Source of the DNA: Thermoprotei archaeon
Lineage (GTDB): Archaea; Thermoproteota; Thermoprotei; Thermoproteales; B15-G16
NCBI GenBank assembly: GCA_003649205.1
Contig: QMRC01000003.1
Coordinates: 207,048 to 271,047, forward strand
Direction: 5' to 3'
Length of the DNA: 64,000 nt
A model generated the notes under the pieces. The model was not told where the DNA came from and did not search any database. It was given only the letters and a program-made list of their open reading frames with translations. Position numbers and translations under genes: made by a program. Positions 8,802 to 17,052 of the stretch are shown here, piece after piece (position 1 is the stretch's first letter; the number at the start of each line of letters is the position of its first letter).

Positions 8802-10037
8802 ATGTCTGGTTGGAGGGTTGAGTTGAGAAGGAGAGCTGAGAATGCGTTGAGTAAGGTACCTCCCTATGGTGTTGATGTTGATTTTAGTGAGTTCATTACT
8901 TCTGTTCCTGCTACTGTTGAGGAGAGGAGGATTGAGGAGCTTCCTAGTGGTGTTGTTGAGAGGGCTAGGGAGTTGGGTGTTGATGTTAGTGAGGAGAGGG
9001 TTGGTGGTACGTACTTTCAGCTTGATTACAGCGTTGTGAGGACTTATGTTGTTGAGAAGTTGAGGAGGTATGGTGTTGTCGTTACGAGTATTGAGGATGC
9101 TTTGAAGAAGTTTGATTGGGTTCGTGATTACTATTGGCGTGCTGTACCTGTTGATCTCGATAAGTACACTGCTGCTACTGAGCTATATGGTAAGCATGGT
9201 TACTTCATCTATGTACCACCTGGTGTTAAGGTTAAGGAGCCTATTCAGGCTTGTCTCTTCATTCATAGGGAGTCTGTTGCTCAGTTGGTGCATAACGTAA
9301 TTATCGTTGATGAAGGTGCTGAGCTGAATCTCGTGACAGCATGTGCGTCTTTACCTACAAAGGCGCTTCACATAGGTGTCTCTGAGTTCTACGTGAGGAA
9401 GAATGCTAAGTTGACATTTACTATGGTTCACTTCTGGGGTCATGAAACTCATGTTAGGCCTAGGGAAGCAGCTATTGTTGAGGATGGTGGTTTCTTCGTT
9501 AGCTACTATGTGACTATGGCTCCTGTCAAATCTCTTCAGATGTACCCAACCGTTTACTTAGTTGGTAGGGATGCTCAGGCATACCTCACAACTATACTCC
9601 TAGCTGGTAGGACTTCGCAATTGGATGTTGGTGGTTGTATTGTGTTTAGTGGTGATGATACGAGAGGTGAGGTGGTTTCTAGGTCCGTTATTAGGGATGA
9701 GGCGTATGTAGTCATGAGAGGTGAGCTTGTTGGTGAGAGGAGGTGTAAGGGTCATCTTGACTGTAAGGGTCTCATACTGTCTACAAGGGCTAGAGGTGAG
9801 GCAATACCTATGTTGAGGACCTGTACTGAGCTTGCTGAGCTTACTCATGAGGCTGCTCTCGGTAGAATCTCTAGAGATGAGTTAGAGTACTTGATGTCTA
9901 AGGGATTCACTGAGGAGGAAGCTACATCAATGCTTGTTAGAGGATTCCTCGAGGTAGGTCTCGATAAGATACCATCCCCTGTTAGAGAGTACGTAGCTAA
10001 TGTACTTGAGGTAATAGCGAAGTATGCGAAAGGCTAA
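8802..10037 (+). CDS. SufB/SufD family Fe-S assembly scaffold protein
   Basis: 411 aa from the ATG at 8802, which has GGTG 8-11 nt upstream; an in-frame GTG 15 nt earlier is less likely. The protein has the right-handed beta-helix core of SufBD (for example FIYVPPGVKVKEPIQ at about 129-143) and the C-terminal signature LTHEAALGRI of the family. SufB/D with the SufC ATPase assembles and transfers Fe-S clusters. No sufC is next to it here, so the ATPase must be encoded elsewhere. Several Fe-S proteins (hydrogenase, radical SAM) occur in this window. Confidence 0.88.
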   Translation: MSGWRVELRRRAENALSKVPPYGVDVDFSEFITSVPATVEERRIEELPSGVVERARELGVDVSEERVGGTYFQLDYSVVRTYVVEKLRRYGVVVTSIEDALKKFDWVRDYYWRAVPVDLDKYTAATELYGKHGYFIYVPPGVKVKEPIQACLFIHRESVAQLVHNVIIVDEGAELNLVTACASLPTKALHIGVSEFYVRKNAKLTFTMVHFWGHETHVRPREAAIVEDGGFFVSYYVTMAPVKSLQMYPTVYLVGRDAQAYLTTILLAGRTSQLDVGGCIVFSGDDTRGEVVSRSVIRDEAYVVMRGELVGERRCKGHLDCKGLILSTRARGEAIPMLRTCTELAELTHEAALGRISRDELEYLMSKGFTEEEATSMLVRGFLEVGLDKIPSPVREYVANVLEVIAKYAKG

Positions 10038-10051
10038 GCGAGCTAGCGAGT

Positions 10052-10101
10052 TCAGCTGAGCAACTCCTCCTCATCAATCAGCTAATCCGGGCACTCATCA
10101 C
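10052..10101 (-). ncRNA. Box C/D guide RNA candidate 2 (C box overlaps a stop codon)
   Basis: Minus strand: C box GTGATGA (10101-10095), guide GTGCCCGGATTAG (13 nt), D' CTGA, one spacer base, C' TGATGAG, guide GAGGAGTTGCTCAG (14 nt), D CTGA (10055-10052), 50 nt in all. Every box is near consensus. The TGA stop of the HAD phosphatase gene (10100-10098) lies inside the C box, so this RNA is probably processed from the 3' end of that mRNA. It fills the whole gap before the convergent SufB/D gene end. Confidence 0.8.
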
Positions 10102-10742
10102 CTAGATCTCGCTAGTTCATCAACTAAGTTGAGTAATTCACGTAAATCTCTAATCACATAGTCTGCACCTAGATCATCAGTGACATGTGGTCTCTTCACG
10201 ATTACAATCTTTACATTTGCTGATCTAGCGCAAACTACATCTATTACCGTATCACCAACGTAGATCGATTCCTCTGGTTCAACACCTAGTCTCCTCAATG
10301 CCTCAACTATTATGTCAGGGTATGGTTTGGGTCTTTGGACTTCGTCCTGAGCTACTACGGCGTCGAAGTACTGAGCAATACCGAAGTAATTCAGCATGAA
10401 CTCTAGCCTACTCCTGATGTTACCTGAGGCTACTCCAAGCTTAAATCCTCTACGACGTAGCTCTGACAATACCTCAATGACGTCTGGATAGAGCTTAACG
10501 TACCTACTCCACAGCATCCCCATGTACTGTCTACGAAGTTCAACAAATCTATCTAGTAAGTTGCTGGGAACACCTACCAATCTAGCAATTTCCCTACTAG
10601 GTAAACCTAAAAGTCTCTTCACAGCATCTAGATCAATACCTACTCCAAGTTCTTTAGCAGCTAACCTAAAGCTCTCTACAACAGCATCCACACTATCAAC
10701 TAACGTACCATCAACATCGAATACTATGGCCTTTAGCACCAC
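10098..10742 (-). CDS. HAD superfamily phosphatase, phosphoglycolate-phosphatase-like
   Basis: 214 aa. Motif I DVDGTLVDS is at residues 9-17 (Asp9 nucleophile, Asp11 acid/base), followed by a helical cap, a VASGN motif II, a conserved Lys in RPKPYPD and motif IV GDTVIDV. This is the classical Gph-like subfamily; it hydrolyses phosphate from small metabolites, but the exact substrate cannot be read. It starts with GTG at 10742, 14 nt after a zinc-ribbon gene, which suggests an operon. Its stop codon is embedded in the C box of a C/D RNA. Confidence 0.87.
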   Translation of the reverse strand: MVLKAIVFDVDGTLVDSVDAVVESFRLAAKELGVGIDLDAVKRLLGLPSREIARLVGVPSNLLDRFVELRRQYMGMLWSRYVKLYPDVIEVLSELRRRGFKLGVASGNIRSRLEFMLNYFGIAQYFDAVVAQDEVQRPKPYPDIIVEALRRLGVEPEESIYVGDTVIDVVCARSANVKIVIVKRPHVTDDLGADYVIRDLRELLNLVDELARSR

Positions 10743-10756
10743 ATCACTAACCTCTA

Positions 10757-10981
10757 CTACTGAGGATTGACGTAGAGTCCACTCCTCTCAATACCTAGCC
10801 TCTTCTTAATCTCTTCAAACCACCTCTTCTCCAAAACCTTAACCTTAGTTGACCCACAGTAAGGACACTTAACTAAGCTCTCACCCTTTAGAGCCTTAAT
10901 GATTTCATTCTCGTCAATACTGAAGAAGCCACCTCTACCATCTCTACTACAAGTAACGCAGAGACAACGTACTCTACCCAT
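10757..10981 (-). CDS. Small zinc-ribbon-like protein, 74 aa
   Basis: Cysteines occur in two groups, CLCVTC near residues 6-11 and CPYCGS near 39-44, consistent with one zinc ribbon. The C-terminal KRWFEEIKKRLGIERSG segment is basic and helical. The function is unknown; nucleic-acid or protein binding is possible. It is the first gene of a likely two-gene operon with the HAD phosphatase. Confidence 0.6.
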   Translation of the reverse strand: MGRVRCLCVTCSRDGRGGFFSIDENEIIKALKGESLVKCPYCGSTKVKVLEKRWFEEIKKRLGIERSGLYVNPQ

Positions 10982-11039
10982 GTAATCACCTTACCACAGC
11001 ATAGATAAAGACGCTGTAATTAACTTTTACCTCTAGGTG

Positions 11040-11591
11040 ATGGAGGTAGTGACTAAGGATCGATGTAGGGAGGTGTACACTATTGGGCACTCAAATCGTA
11101 GTCTAGAGTCGTTCATTAGTACTCTGATCTTCTACAGAATTGAGTACCTAGTTGATGTCCGCAGATTTCCTACATCACGTAAGTACCCACATTTCAGCAA
11201 GGAGGTTCTCGAGATAGAGCTTAGGAGGAGGGGTATTGAGTACCTGTGGTTAGGTGAAGGTCTTGGTGGTTACAGGAAGCTACCTCGGGGTACTGAGCTT
11301 CATGTTAGAGATGAGTTGAGTAGAGGCTTCTTAGCCTATGTCTATCACATGAGAACAGAGGTCTTTCGAGTTTACTTCCAGAAGTTACTTGAAGTTATTG
11401 GTAGTTATCGTACTGCTATCATGTGCTCTGAGAAGATACCCTATAGGTGTCACAGGAAGTTACTCTCAGATTTACTTACGTTACTAGGTTACAGAGTCGT
11501 ACACATAATCGATAGGGGGACCACCATGGACCATAGATTAACGAGGTACTCTAGATTAATTCGTGATTTTGTTCACGAGTTCTCTACATAG
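11040..11591 (+). CDS. DUF488 family protein
   Basis: 183 aa from the ATG at 11040 (a GTG three bases earlier is possible). The family pattern is clear: YTIGHSNRSLESF near the N-terminus, LVDVRRFPTSRKYPHF, WLGEGLGG, and CSEKIPYRCHRKLL near the C-terminus. DUF488 proteins are small alpha/beta proteins with no established reaction; the invariant Arg, Cys-Glu and Cys-His-Arg residues hint at a nucleotide or nucleic-acid related enzyme. A TATA-like AATTAACTTTTA lies close ahead, so the mRNA may be leaderless. Confidence 0.85.
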   Translation: MEVVTKDRCREVYTIGHSNRSLESFISTLIFYRIEYLVDVRRFPTSRKYPHFSKEVLEIELRRRGIEYLWLGEGLGGYRKLPRGTELHVRDELSRGFLAYVYHMRTEVFRVYFQKLLEVIGSYRTAIMCSEKIPYRCHRKLLSDLLTLLGYRVVHIIDRGTTMDHRLTRYSRLIRDFVHEFST

Positions 11592-11685
11592 CTATGGTCA
11601 GTACCTAGGGGATTGCCTTTGCACTTATGGTTAGGGGAATCGTTATAATGTCTCTACCCTACTACCTCTAGGTTGGGTGCTAGTT

Positions 11686-12111
11686 ATGTGCTCTAGTACT
11701 GAGCTGAAGCCTGGTCTCAAGAATGTGATAACTAAGGTTGTTGGTCCTGATCACATTGCTGAGTTTCTTGGTAGTGGTGGTGTACCAGTTCTAGCTACTC
11801 CCATGATGATTGCGTGGATGGAGGAGTGTGCTAAGCTACTTGTCGACAATTATCTCTCACCTGGCCAAGTAACTGTTGGTACTCGTGTTGATGTAGTTCA
11901 CAAGGCACCGGCGAAAGTAGGTACCAAGGTCACTGTTGAGGCTGAGTTAGTTGAGGTTAGTGGTAGGAGGTTGCTTTTTAAGGTGAGAGCTTACTCAGGT
12001 GATGTAGTTATTGGCGAGGGTACTCACGAGAGATACATAGTTGACCTAGAGAAGTTTAAAGCGCGTACTGAGGAGCTATCTAAGAGAATGGAGTTTGAGA
12101 CACCTAGGTGA
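11686..12111 (+). CDS. Hotdog-fold thioesterase, FlK-like
   Basis: 141 aa from the ATG at 11686, preceded by GGGTG. The sequence matches fluoroacetyl-CoA thioesterase-like hotdog proteins: an early VGPDHIAEFLGSGG loop, ATPMMIAWMEECA helix, TVGTRVDVVHKAP, and a final strand GEGTHERYIVD. These enzymes hydrolyse acyl-CoA thioesters; the acyl group is unknown. It is followed 12 nt later by a DUF2148 gene. Confidence 0.85.
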   Translation: MCSSTELKPGLKNVITKVVGPDHIAEFLGSGGVPVLATPMMIAWMEECAKLLVDNYLSPGQVTVGTRVDVVHKAPAKVGTKVTVEAELVEVSGRRLLFKVRAYSGDVVIGEGTHERYIVDLEKFKARTEELSKRMEFETPR

Positions 12112-12123
12112 TGGGTGGTGGTC

Positions 12124-12684
12124 ATGACCGTAATTGAGGGTATTGATGCTGAATACGATGCGATCCTGATCACGGCTAAGCTCATGTGCGCAGCAGCTAG
12201 GACAGCACCTAAGACACGTGGAATAGATGACATAGTCACCAAGGTCATTACAGGTGAGGAGATTGAGAGATTAGCGAATTTCATGGAGAAGCTTGGTAAG
12301 GAAGTACCGGAGTGGAGTTTCTTCATTAGAGATGCTAGGAGTATCAGAGAGGCAAAGGCTATTGTCTTAGTTGGCTTGAAGAGTCCTAGAGTTGTTGAGG
12401 TCAATTGTGGTGCATGTGGTTTGACATGTAGGGAACTTAGGGAGAGGTCCTGTAGTGTTGAGGGACCTGCATACAGAGGTCCTATCTGTGCTCTTCAGCT
12501 ACTGAACCTAGGTATTGCCATTGGGTCTATGGTGAAGGTAGCTTCCGAGATGAACATCGATAATAGAATCATGTTCTCAGTAGGCGTAGCAGCTAGGAAG
12601 TTAGGGCTGATAGATGCTGATATTGTTGTTGGTATTCCACTAACCTGTAAAGGTAAGAACCCATTCTTTGATAGGAAGTACTAG
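12124..12684 (+). CDS. DUF2148 ferredoxin-domain-containing protein
   Basis: 186 aa from the ATG at 12124, with GGGTGGTGG just upstream. Conserved cysteines lie in NCGACGLTC (about 96-104) and GPICALQLLNLG, and the C-terminal IPLTCKGKNPFFDR fits the DUF2148 family, which resembles a nitroreductase-like fold with an Fe-S or metal site. The function is unknown; many anaerobes carry it. Its TAG overlaps the stop of the convergent GNAT gene by four bases (CTAG shared by both strands). Confidence 0.83.
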   Translation: MTVIEGIDAEYDAILITAKLMCAAARTAPKTRGIDDIVTKVITGEEIERLANFMEKLGKEVPEWSFFIRDARSIREAKAIVLVGLKSPRVVEVNCGACGLTCRELRERSCSVEGPAYRGPICALQLLNLGIAIGSMVKVASEMNIDNRIMFSVGVAARKLGLIDADIVVGIPLTCKGKNPFFDRKY

Positions 12685-13499
12685 CTAATGTACTTCATGA
12701 CAGGTACCTCAACCCAAGTACCATGGTATACAGAACCTAGTAAACCCTCTGGCTCAAGCGGTACCTCACAGTACGGTACATCGTCAGCTCTCGCAGCTAA
12801 CTCTGTTGCCGAGCAAACTACATCAACTATTCTCCTCCTATCAACACCACGATGCACCACATACTCAACGTAGGAGACCCAACCATAAGAAATCACGTGA
12901 ACTAGACACGTAGACTCCTTATCAACATACACACGACCAGGTGCTGTACTCAAGTACTTGAGGTACTTCCCCAAGTCAGGATACCACCAGAATAGCTTCC
13001 TCCAACCACCTACACTCAATACATCACCTAGATCTCGACCAGTAACCTCACACACCTCTTTTAAAGGACTTAACTCACCAGCAACCCACCAAGTATATGT
13101 GACGGAACCCAACCTATGATCAATGTGGTAGCCACGACTAAGAAACCAACTAAGAGCAGACCCCCTCCTCTTAGCAACATAAGCAACGACCTTACTAACG
13201 CCTAGACCCCTAAGCACTTTCTCAACCTCATGAAGTAGAGCAGAACCAATACCCCGTCCCCTAAAGTCTTCACGAACACCAATCCTATAGATAACACCAC
13301 AATCGCCAATAGCATCGAAGTGAGCAAAACCAACAACCTCACCATCAACCTCACACACCAAGAACCTACCTATACCGTGAAGTATTAACCACCTAAAGAA
13401 CTCAGGAGGAACCTCCTCCAGATACGGAAACCCCTCATTATTGATACTAGCTATGTCAGACACATCACCAACAGAAGCCTCACGAATGAGAAAGTGCAT
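12681..13499 (-). CDS. GNAT family N-acetyltransferase with extra C-terminal domain
   Basis: 272 aa. The N-terminal 150 residues carry a GNAT domain with the acetyl-CoA loop motif FRGRGIGSALL (about 79-89) and flanking strands VVGFAHFD and VVAYVAKRRG. About 120 further residues look like a second, degenerate alpha/beta domain with several beta strands; two-domain GNATs of this size are known. The substrate is unknown. The ATG at 13499 has GGTGAT upstream, and a C/D RNA candidate lies immediately ahead on the same strand. Confidence 0.82.
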   Translation of the reverse strand: MHFLIREASVGDVSDIASINNEGFPYLEEVPPEFFRWLILHGIGRFLVCEVDGEVVGFAHFDAIGDCGVIYRIGVREDFRGRGIGSALLHEVEKVLRGLGVSKVVAYVAKRRGSALSWFLSRGYHIDHRLGSVTYTWWVAGELSPLKEVCEVTGRDLGDVLSVGGWRKLFWWYPDLGKYLKYLSTAPGRVYVDKESTCLVHVISYGWVSYVEYVVHRGVDRRRIVDVVCSATELAARADDVPYCEVPLEPEGLLGSVYHGTWVEVPVMKYIS

Positions 13500-13516
13500 G
13501 ATAAATCACCACTGAA

Positions 13517-13565
13517 TCAGCTAGGCTACATCTCCTCACACATCAGAACCCCAATCCCTCATCAC
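13517..13565 (-). ncRNA. Box C/D guide RNA candidate 3
   Basis: Minus strand: C box GTGATGA (13565-13559), guide GGGATTGGGGTT, D' CTGA, C' GTGTGAG (degenerate), guide GAGATGTAGCCTAG, D CTGA (13520-13517), 49 nt in all. A TATA-like CTTATTAA at 13598-13590 is about 29 nt upstream, the canonical distance. Transcripts may also read on into the GNAT gene, whose ATG is only 18 nt further. Confidence 0.72.
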
Positions 13566-13589
13566 ACAAACACCCACAACCAACGGGCC

Positions 13590-13598
13590 TTAATAAGC
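13590..13598 (-). promoter_or_regulatory. TATA-like box of C/D RNA candidate 3
   Basis: Minus-strand GCTTATTAA lies just over two helical turns before the C box and could also serve the GNAT gene. Confidence 0.5.
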
Positions 13599-13653
13599 TA
13601 ACTCACAAACACAAGAAATTTCAATAACAGAACGAGAAACCTCATGAGAAAGC

Positions 13654-14481
13654 ATGAGTATCAAAGTACCGCCAGAGTACCCAAGATACATCAAGAAAGG
13701 ACAATTCAAATCATATGACCCAATCAAGGTCAGTAAATGGACTGAGGAAATAGTCTGTAAGTACGTGGATGGTGAACAATGGAGGAAGTACACGAGTTTT
13801 TATGGTGCTGGAGTGTATCGTGGTATCTCTACAGCTGCTGTCGTAGGTTGTAACCTCAGATGCTTCTTCTGTTGGAGCCCTCTATCCAGAGATTTCCCAG
13901 AGAGGTATGGAACTTACTACAGTCCTAAGGAGGTGTGTGAGAACTTAGCTAAGGTAGCTAGGAAGTATGGATTTAGGAAAGCAAGGTTATCCTGTGGAGA
14001 GCCGACGATTGGTAGGGATCATCTACTGAAGGTGCTTGAGTATGTTGAGAGGTGTGACTACATAAAGCTATTCATACTTGAGACAAACGGTATATTGATG
14101 GGATTGGATAGGGACTATGTTCGTGATGTACTTAAGTTCAGTAAGGTGTACGTGAGGATTAGTTTGAAGGCGGGAACACCAGAAGCATTTACCTGGAAGA
14201 CAGGTGCTATACCGCAAGCATTTGAGCTACCATTCAAGACCATAGAGTACTTCGTTGAGGAAGGTGCATGGGGTAGATTTCACGTAGCGGTAATGTCAGA
14301 TCCTAGGATCATGAGTAAGGAGGAGAGAGTAGCTCTACTCGAGAAGCTCTACAGCATAGATCCTAAGCTACTGAGGTTGATTGAGGAAGAGGTTGTAGAT
14401 CCATACGATACTACACTCTTTAGATTGAAGGAAGCTGGTGTTGAACTGGATTGGTCACTGTGGAGAAGTTGGTTTAGCTAG
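13654..14481 (+). CDS. Radical SAM domain protein
   Basis: 275 aa. Residues 66-73 read CNLRCFFC, the CX3CX2C motif that binds the [4Fe-4S]/SAM cluster. Supporting elements are RLSCGEPTIG (the GGE-like motif) and ILETNGI (beta4 region). The protein has no auxiliary Cys cluster that would define a subfamily. It resembles uncharacterised archaeal radical SAM proteins of the pyruvate-formate-lyase-activating type. A short ATG-led 5' region begins at 13654. No dedicated substrate gene is adjacent. Confidence 0.85.
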   Translation: MSIKVPPEYPRYIKKGQFKSYDPIKVSKWTEEIVCKYVDGEQWRKYTSFYGAGVYRGISTAAVVGCNLRCFFCWSPLSRDFPERYGTYYSPKEVCENLAKVARKYGFRKARLSCGEPTIGRDHLLKVLEYVERCDYIKLFILETNGILMGLDRDYVRDVLKFSKVYVRISLKAGTPEAFTWKTGAIPQAFELPFKTIEYFVEEGAWGRFHVAVMSDPRIMSKEERVALLEKLYSIDPKLLRLIEEEVVDPYDTTLFRLKEAGVELDWSLWRSWFS

Positions 14482-14565
14482 CTTTGACTTGACGAAGTTG
14501 AGTAATGCCAGGTGCTTTTCTAAGGTATCAAACAGATAAATTATCCTTAAAGAGTATCAGATATC

Positions 14566-15681
14566 ATGTCTGTACCCGAGCTACTTGAGGAGGCTAAGGT
14601 TAAGGAGGAGAAGCTTCGTAACCTCCTAACTTCTCTAAACCTAGATGCAATAGTGTTGACACGTAGGAGAAATGTCTCTTGGCTTACTTGTGGTGGTGAG
14701 TACCACATTCTCCACAGTACTGATGAGAGTGTTGTTGCTCTCGTAATTACTAAGGAGGAGAAGCTGCTCTTCACTACGAATAATGAGATTGACAGGATTT
14801 TAGATGAGGAACCTATTTCACAGCTAGGTTATAGGACCGTTGTCCATAAGTGGTATGAGAAGTCACCTCTTGATGCTGCTCTCGAGTATCTGAAGGGTGT
14901 TAGTTCTATCGGTACTGACGTCCCAGTTCCTGGATGCACATGTATTGAGCCTCATCTTAGAGAGCTTCGTCTAGTACTGACAACCTATGAGGTTGGTAGA
15001 TTGAAGGAGCTCGGTGCTACTTCAGCTAAGTTGCTAAGTAGTGTCTTGAGGGATCTTCGTAGAGGTACCACGGAGCAGGAATTAGCTAGTGAGCTCTTAC
15101 ATGAGTTTGCTCGATATGGTATTAGGTTGCCAGTGATCCTCATAGCTGCTGACGATAGAGCCTTCAAGTACAGACACCCGCTACCCAAGGATCGGAAGAT
15201 CAATGAGCACGTTATTGTGTCTATTGCTGCTGAGAAGTGGGGTCTTCACGTAACCTTAACGAGACTTGTTCACTTTGGTTCTCTACCTGCTGAACTCAGG
15301 AAGAGGTATGAAGCGGTTGCTAAGGTTGATGCAACGTACCTCAGTATGACTAGACCAGGTACTAAGGCCTGTGATGCTCTTAGAAGGGGTATTGAGGTCT
15401 TTAGCTCTCTAGGTTATCCTGATGAGTGGGAAAGACATACACAGGGTGGATGGATTTCGTACCTACCTAGGGAGATAGTCATTGATCTACGTACTGAGAG
15501 GTGCTTTGGTGAGTATGAAGCTGTGTCCTGGAATCCAACCATAACGGGTACCAAGGTAGAGGATACGTTCATTGTGACTAGCGAAGGCCTTATCAATGTA
15601 ACTTACGATAGTGAGTGGCCTATGCTAACTGTGGAGATTAATGGCTATAGGTTTGAAAGACCAGATATACTGGTGAGGTAG
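14566..15681 (+). CDS. M24 family (aminopeptidase P-like) protein lacking metal-ligand Asp residues
   Basis: 371 aa: an N-terminal creatinase-like domain (about 1-125) and a C-terminal pita-bread domain. Active M24 enzymes have two Asp residues in a D-x-G...SD-TRT stretch; here the equivalent segment reads VSIAAEKWGLHVTLTRLVHFG, with no Asp. His and Glu elements remain (HTQGG, WNPTITGTKVEDTFIV). I recall related M24-like proteins with a RHPLP...TR-VHFG pattern that also lack the ligands. A non-peptidase or ligand-binding role is likely. A TATA-like element close to the ATG suggests a leaderless mRNA. Confidence 0.8.
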   Translation: MSVPELLEEAKVKEEKLRNLLTSLNLDAIVLTRRRNVSWLTCGGEYHILHSTDESVVALVITKEEKLLFTTNNEIDRILDEEPISQLGYRTVVHKWYEKSPLDAALEYLKGVSSIGTDVPVPGCTCIEPHLRELRLVLTTYEVGRLKELGATSAKLLSSVLRDLRRGTTEQELASELLHEFARYGIRLPVILIAADDRAFKYRHPLPKDRKINEHVIVSIAAEKWGLHVTLTRLVHFGSLPAELRKRYEAVAKVDATYLSMTRPGTKACDALRRGIEVFSSLGYPDEWERHTQGGWISYLPREIVIDLRTERCFGEYEAVSWNPTITGTKVEDTFIVTSEGLINVTYDSEWPMLTVEINGYRFERPDILVR

Positions 15682-15690
15682 GGGTAAGAG

Positions 15691-15700
15691 TTTTTATGCG
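15691..15700 (+). promoter_or_regulatory. TATA-like box of the PRPP synthetase gene
   Basis: TTTTTATGCG lies about 38 nt before the ATG at 15734. A start near 15720 would leave a short leader containing the GAGGTG ribosome-binding motif. Confidence 0.4.
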
Positions 15701-15733
15701 GTTTCAATCACTTCTCTGCTAAGAGGTGTCGAG

Positions 15734-16642
15734 ATGGGTAAGGTATTTGTCGTCCCTGGATCTGCTAGTGAGAACTTAGCTAGGAAAATCACTCAGGAAG
15801 TCGGTGTTGAGGTACTGGGTGTTGAGAGGAAGGTATTTCCGGATGGTGAGACCTATTTAAGGATTTGTGCTGAAGATCTTTCCGGTGCTTCTGTGTATGT
15901 CGTTCAGAGCTTAGCTAGGAAACCAAACGACTACCTACTTGAGCTACTGCTGCTTGTCGAAGCCGCTAAAGGTCTTGGCGCTAAGAAGGTTACAGCTGTT
16001 ATACCGTATCTAGCGTACGCTAGACAAGACTCTAGATTTAAGCCAGGTGAACCAATAAGCATTGTAGCAATTGCTAGAGCGCTAGAGGCTGTTGGTGTTG
16101 ACGAAGTGGTTACAGTTGACATGCACCTACATAGGTTCCACGACGTATCTGAAGTATTCAGGGTCCCAGCTACTAACCTCACATCGATACCTCTACTAGC
16201 GAAGTTCGTTAAGGAGGTATGGAAGCTAGAGAAACCCGTAATCATCGGTCCTGATGAGGAGTCAGAACAGTGGGCCAGCATCATGGGTAGAGAGCTTGGG
16301 ACTACGTACTCAGTGCTCGAGAAGGAGAGGTTAAGTGCTACGGAGGTTCAGATCAAGGTTAGGGGCGAGGTATCGGTCAAGGATAGAGATGTTGTGATAG
16401 TTGATGACATAGTCAGTACTGGTGGAACAGTAGCGGAAGCTGCGAAGGTACTTAAGCAGTTAGGTGCTCGTAGAGTATTTGCCGCAGTAGTCCACCTCGT
16501 ACTAGCACCCGGTGCTATCGAGAGGATGAAGAGTGCAGGTGTGGTGGATATCGTTGGTACAGACACAATCGAGTCACCGTATTCTCACGTATCAGTAGCT
16601 CCAGTAATTGCTAAATACATAAAGGAGAGAGAAGGTCTCTAA
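15734..16642 (+). CDS. prs: Ribose-phosphate diphosphokinase (PRPP synthetase)
   Basis: 302 aa, usual archaeal length. Diagnostic parts are the ATP-binding VDMHLHRFHDV (about 125), the KERLSATEV flexible-loop region, and the PRPP-binding VIVDDIVSTGGT near 215-226. It makes 5-phosphoribosyl diphosphate from ribose 5-phosphate and ATP for nucleotide, histidine and tryptophan synthesis. GAGGTG precedes the ATG. It is a single-gene unit with a gene-free region behind it. Confidence 0.95.
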   Translation: MGKVFVVPGSASENLARKITQEVGVEVLGVERKVFPDGETYLRICAEDLSGASVYVVQSLARKPNDYLLELLLLVEAAKGLGAKKVTAVIPYLAYARQDSRFKPGEPISIVAIARALEAVGVDEVVTVDMHLHRFHDVSEVFRVPATNLTSIPLLAKFVKEVWKLEKPVIIGPDEESEQWASIMGRELGTTYSVLEKERLSATEVQIKVRGEVSVKDRDVVIVDDIVSTGGTVAEAAKVLKQLGARRVFAAVVHLVLAPGAIERMKSAGVVDIVGTDTIESPYSHVSVAPVIAKYIKEREGL

Positions 16643-17052
16643 CCAATACCTTTTCTTACCTTAAAGCAGTGTAGTATAATGTTTAAGTTTTGATACTGGA
16701 CTTCTGTTTTCAGGATGCTGAGGGTAGGCGCTGCCGACTTGTGAGGAGAGAACCCCCACTGAGTTGGCTCCCATCCTCATGATTTCCCTGAGGGATGTAA
16801 TAAAATTCAGGAAATTACTTGATAGCAGATAAGCTACCTCATATGACAATTACACTTCTCAATGAGAATCATCAATCCTCCAACCTTCTCTATCAAGTTA
16901 TGTAGGTTATGTAGGTACAGAGGACACAGGCTAAATTAAACAGCTTTATCAACTACAGTATTCCTCCCCTTCACACCTCTGTACTTTTGTATATCCATTA
17001 GACAATCCTTCAGTTAACTGCTGATCTATAGGAGGAGAGGCACTCAGCTAAG
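16643..17052. other. 410-bp stretch without an intact gene
   Basis: The only structure I see is the nested hairpin at 16712-16777. A minus-strand open frame of about 62 codons spans it (16849-16661) and could be the tail of a lost transposase-like gene. The remainder (16850-17052) is AT-rich spacer downstream of the deacetylase-like gene, with no convincing motif. Confidence 0.4.
16712..16777 (-). ncRNA. Candidate structured RNA or fossil element end
   Basis: On the minus strand, AGGATG (16777-16772) pairs with CATCCT (16717-16712). Inside it, GCCAACT (16768-16762) pairs with AGTCGGC (16739-16733, one G-U), and the apex GTGGGGG can pair with CCTCAC. A TATA-like GAATTTTATT at about 16808-16799 is about 25-30 nt upstream. 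The region is GC-rich against AT-rich flanks. It may be an independent RNA or the right end of an IS200/IS605-like element with a TnpB guide-RNA scaffold. No homologue is recognised. Confidence 0.33.

Noticed and set aside
9112-9848. Open frames on both strands inside the SufB/D-like gene
   Set aside because: Fully contained in a well-supported gene and with Ser/Thr/Leu composition of shadow frames.
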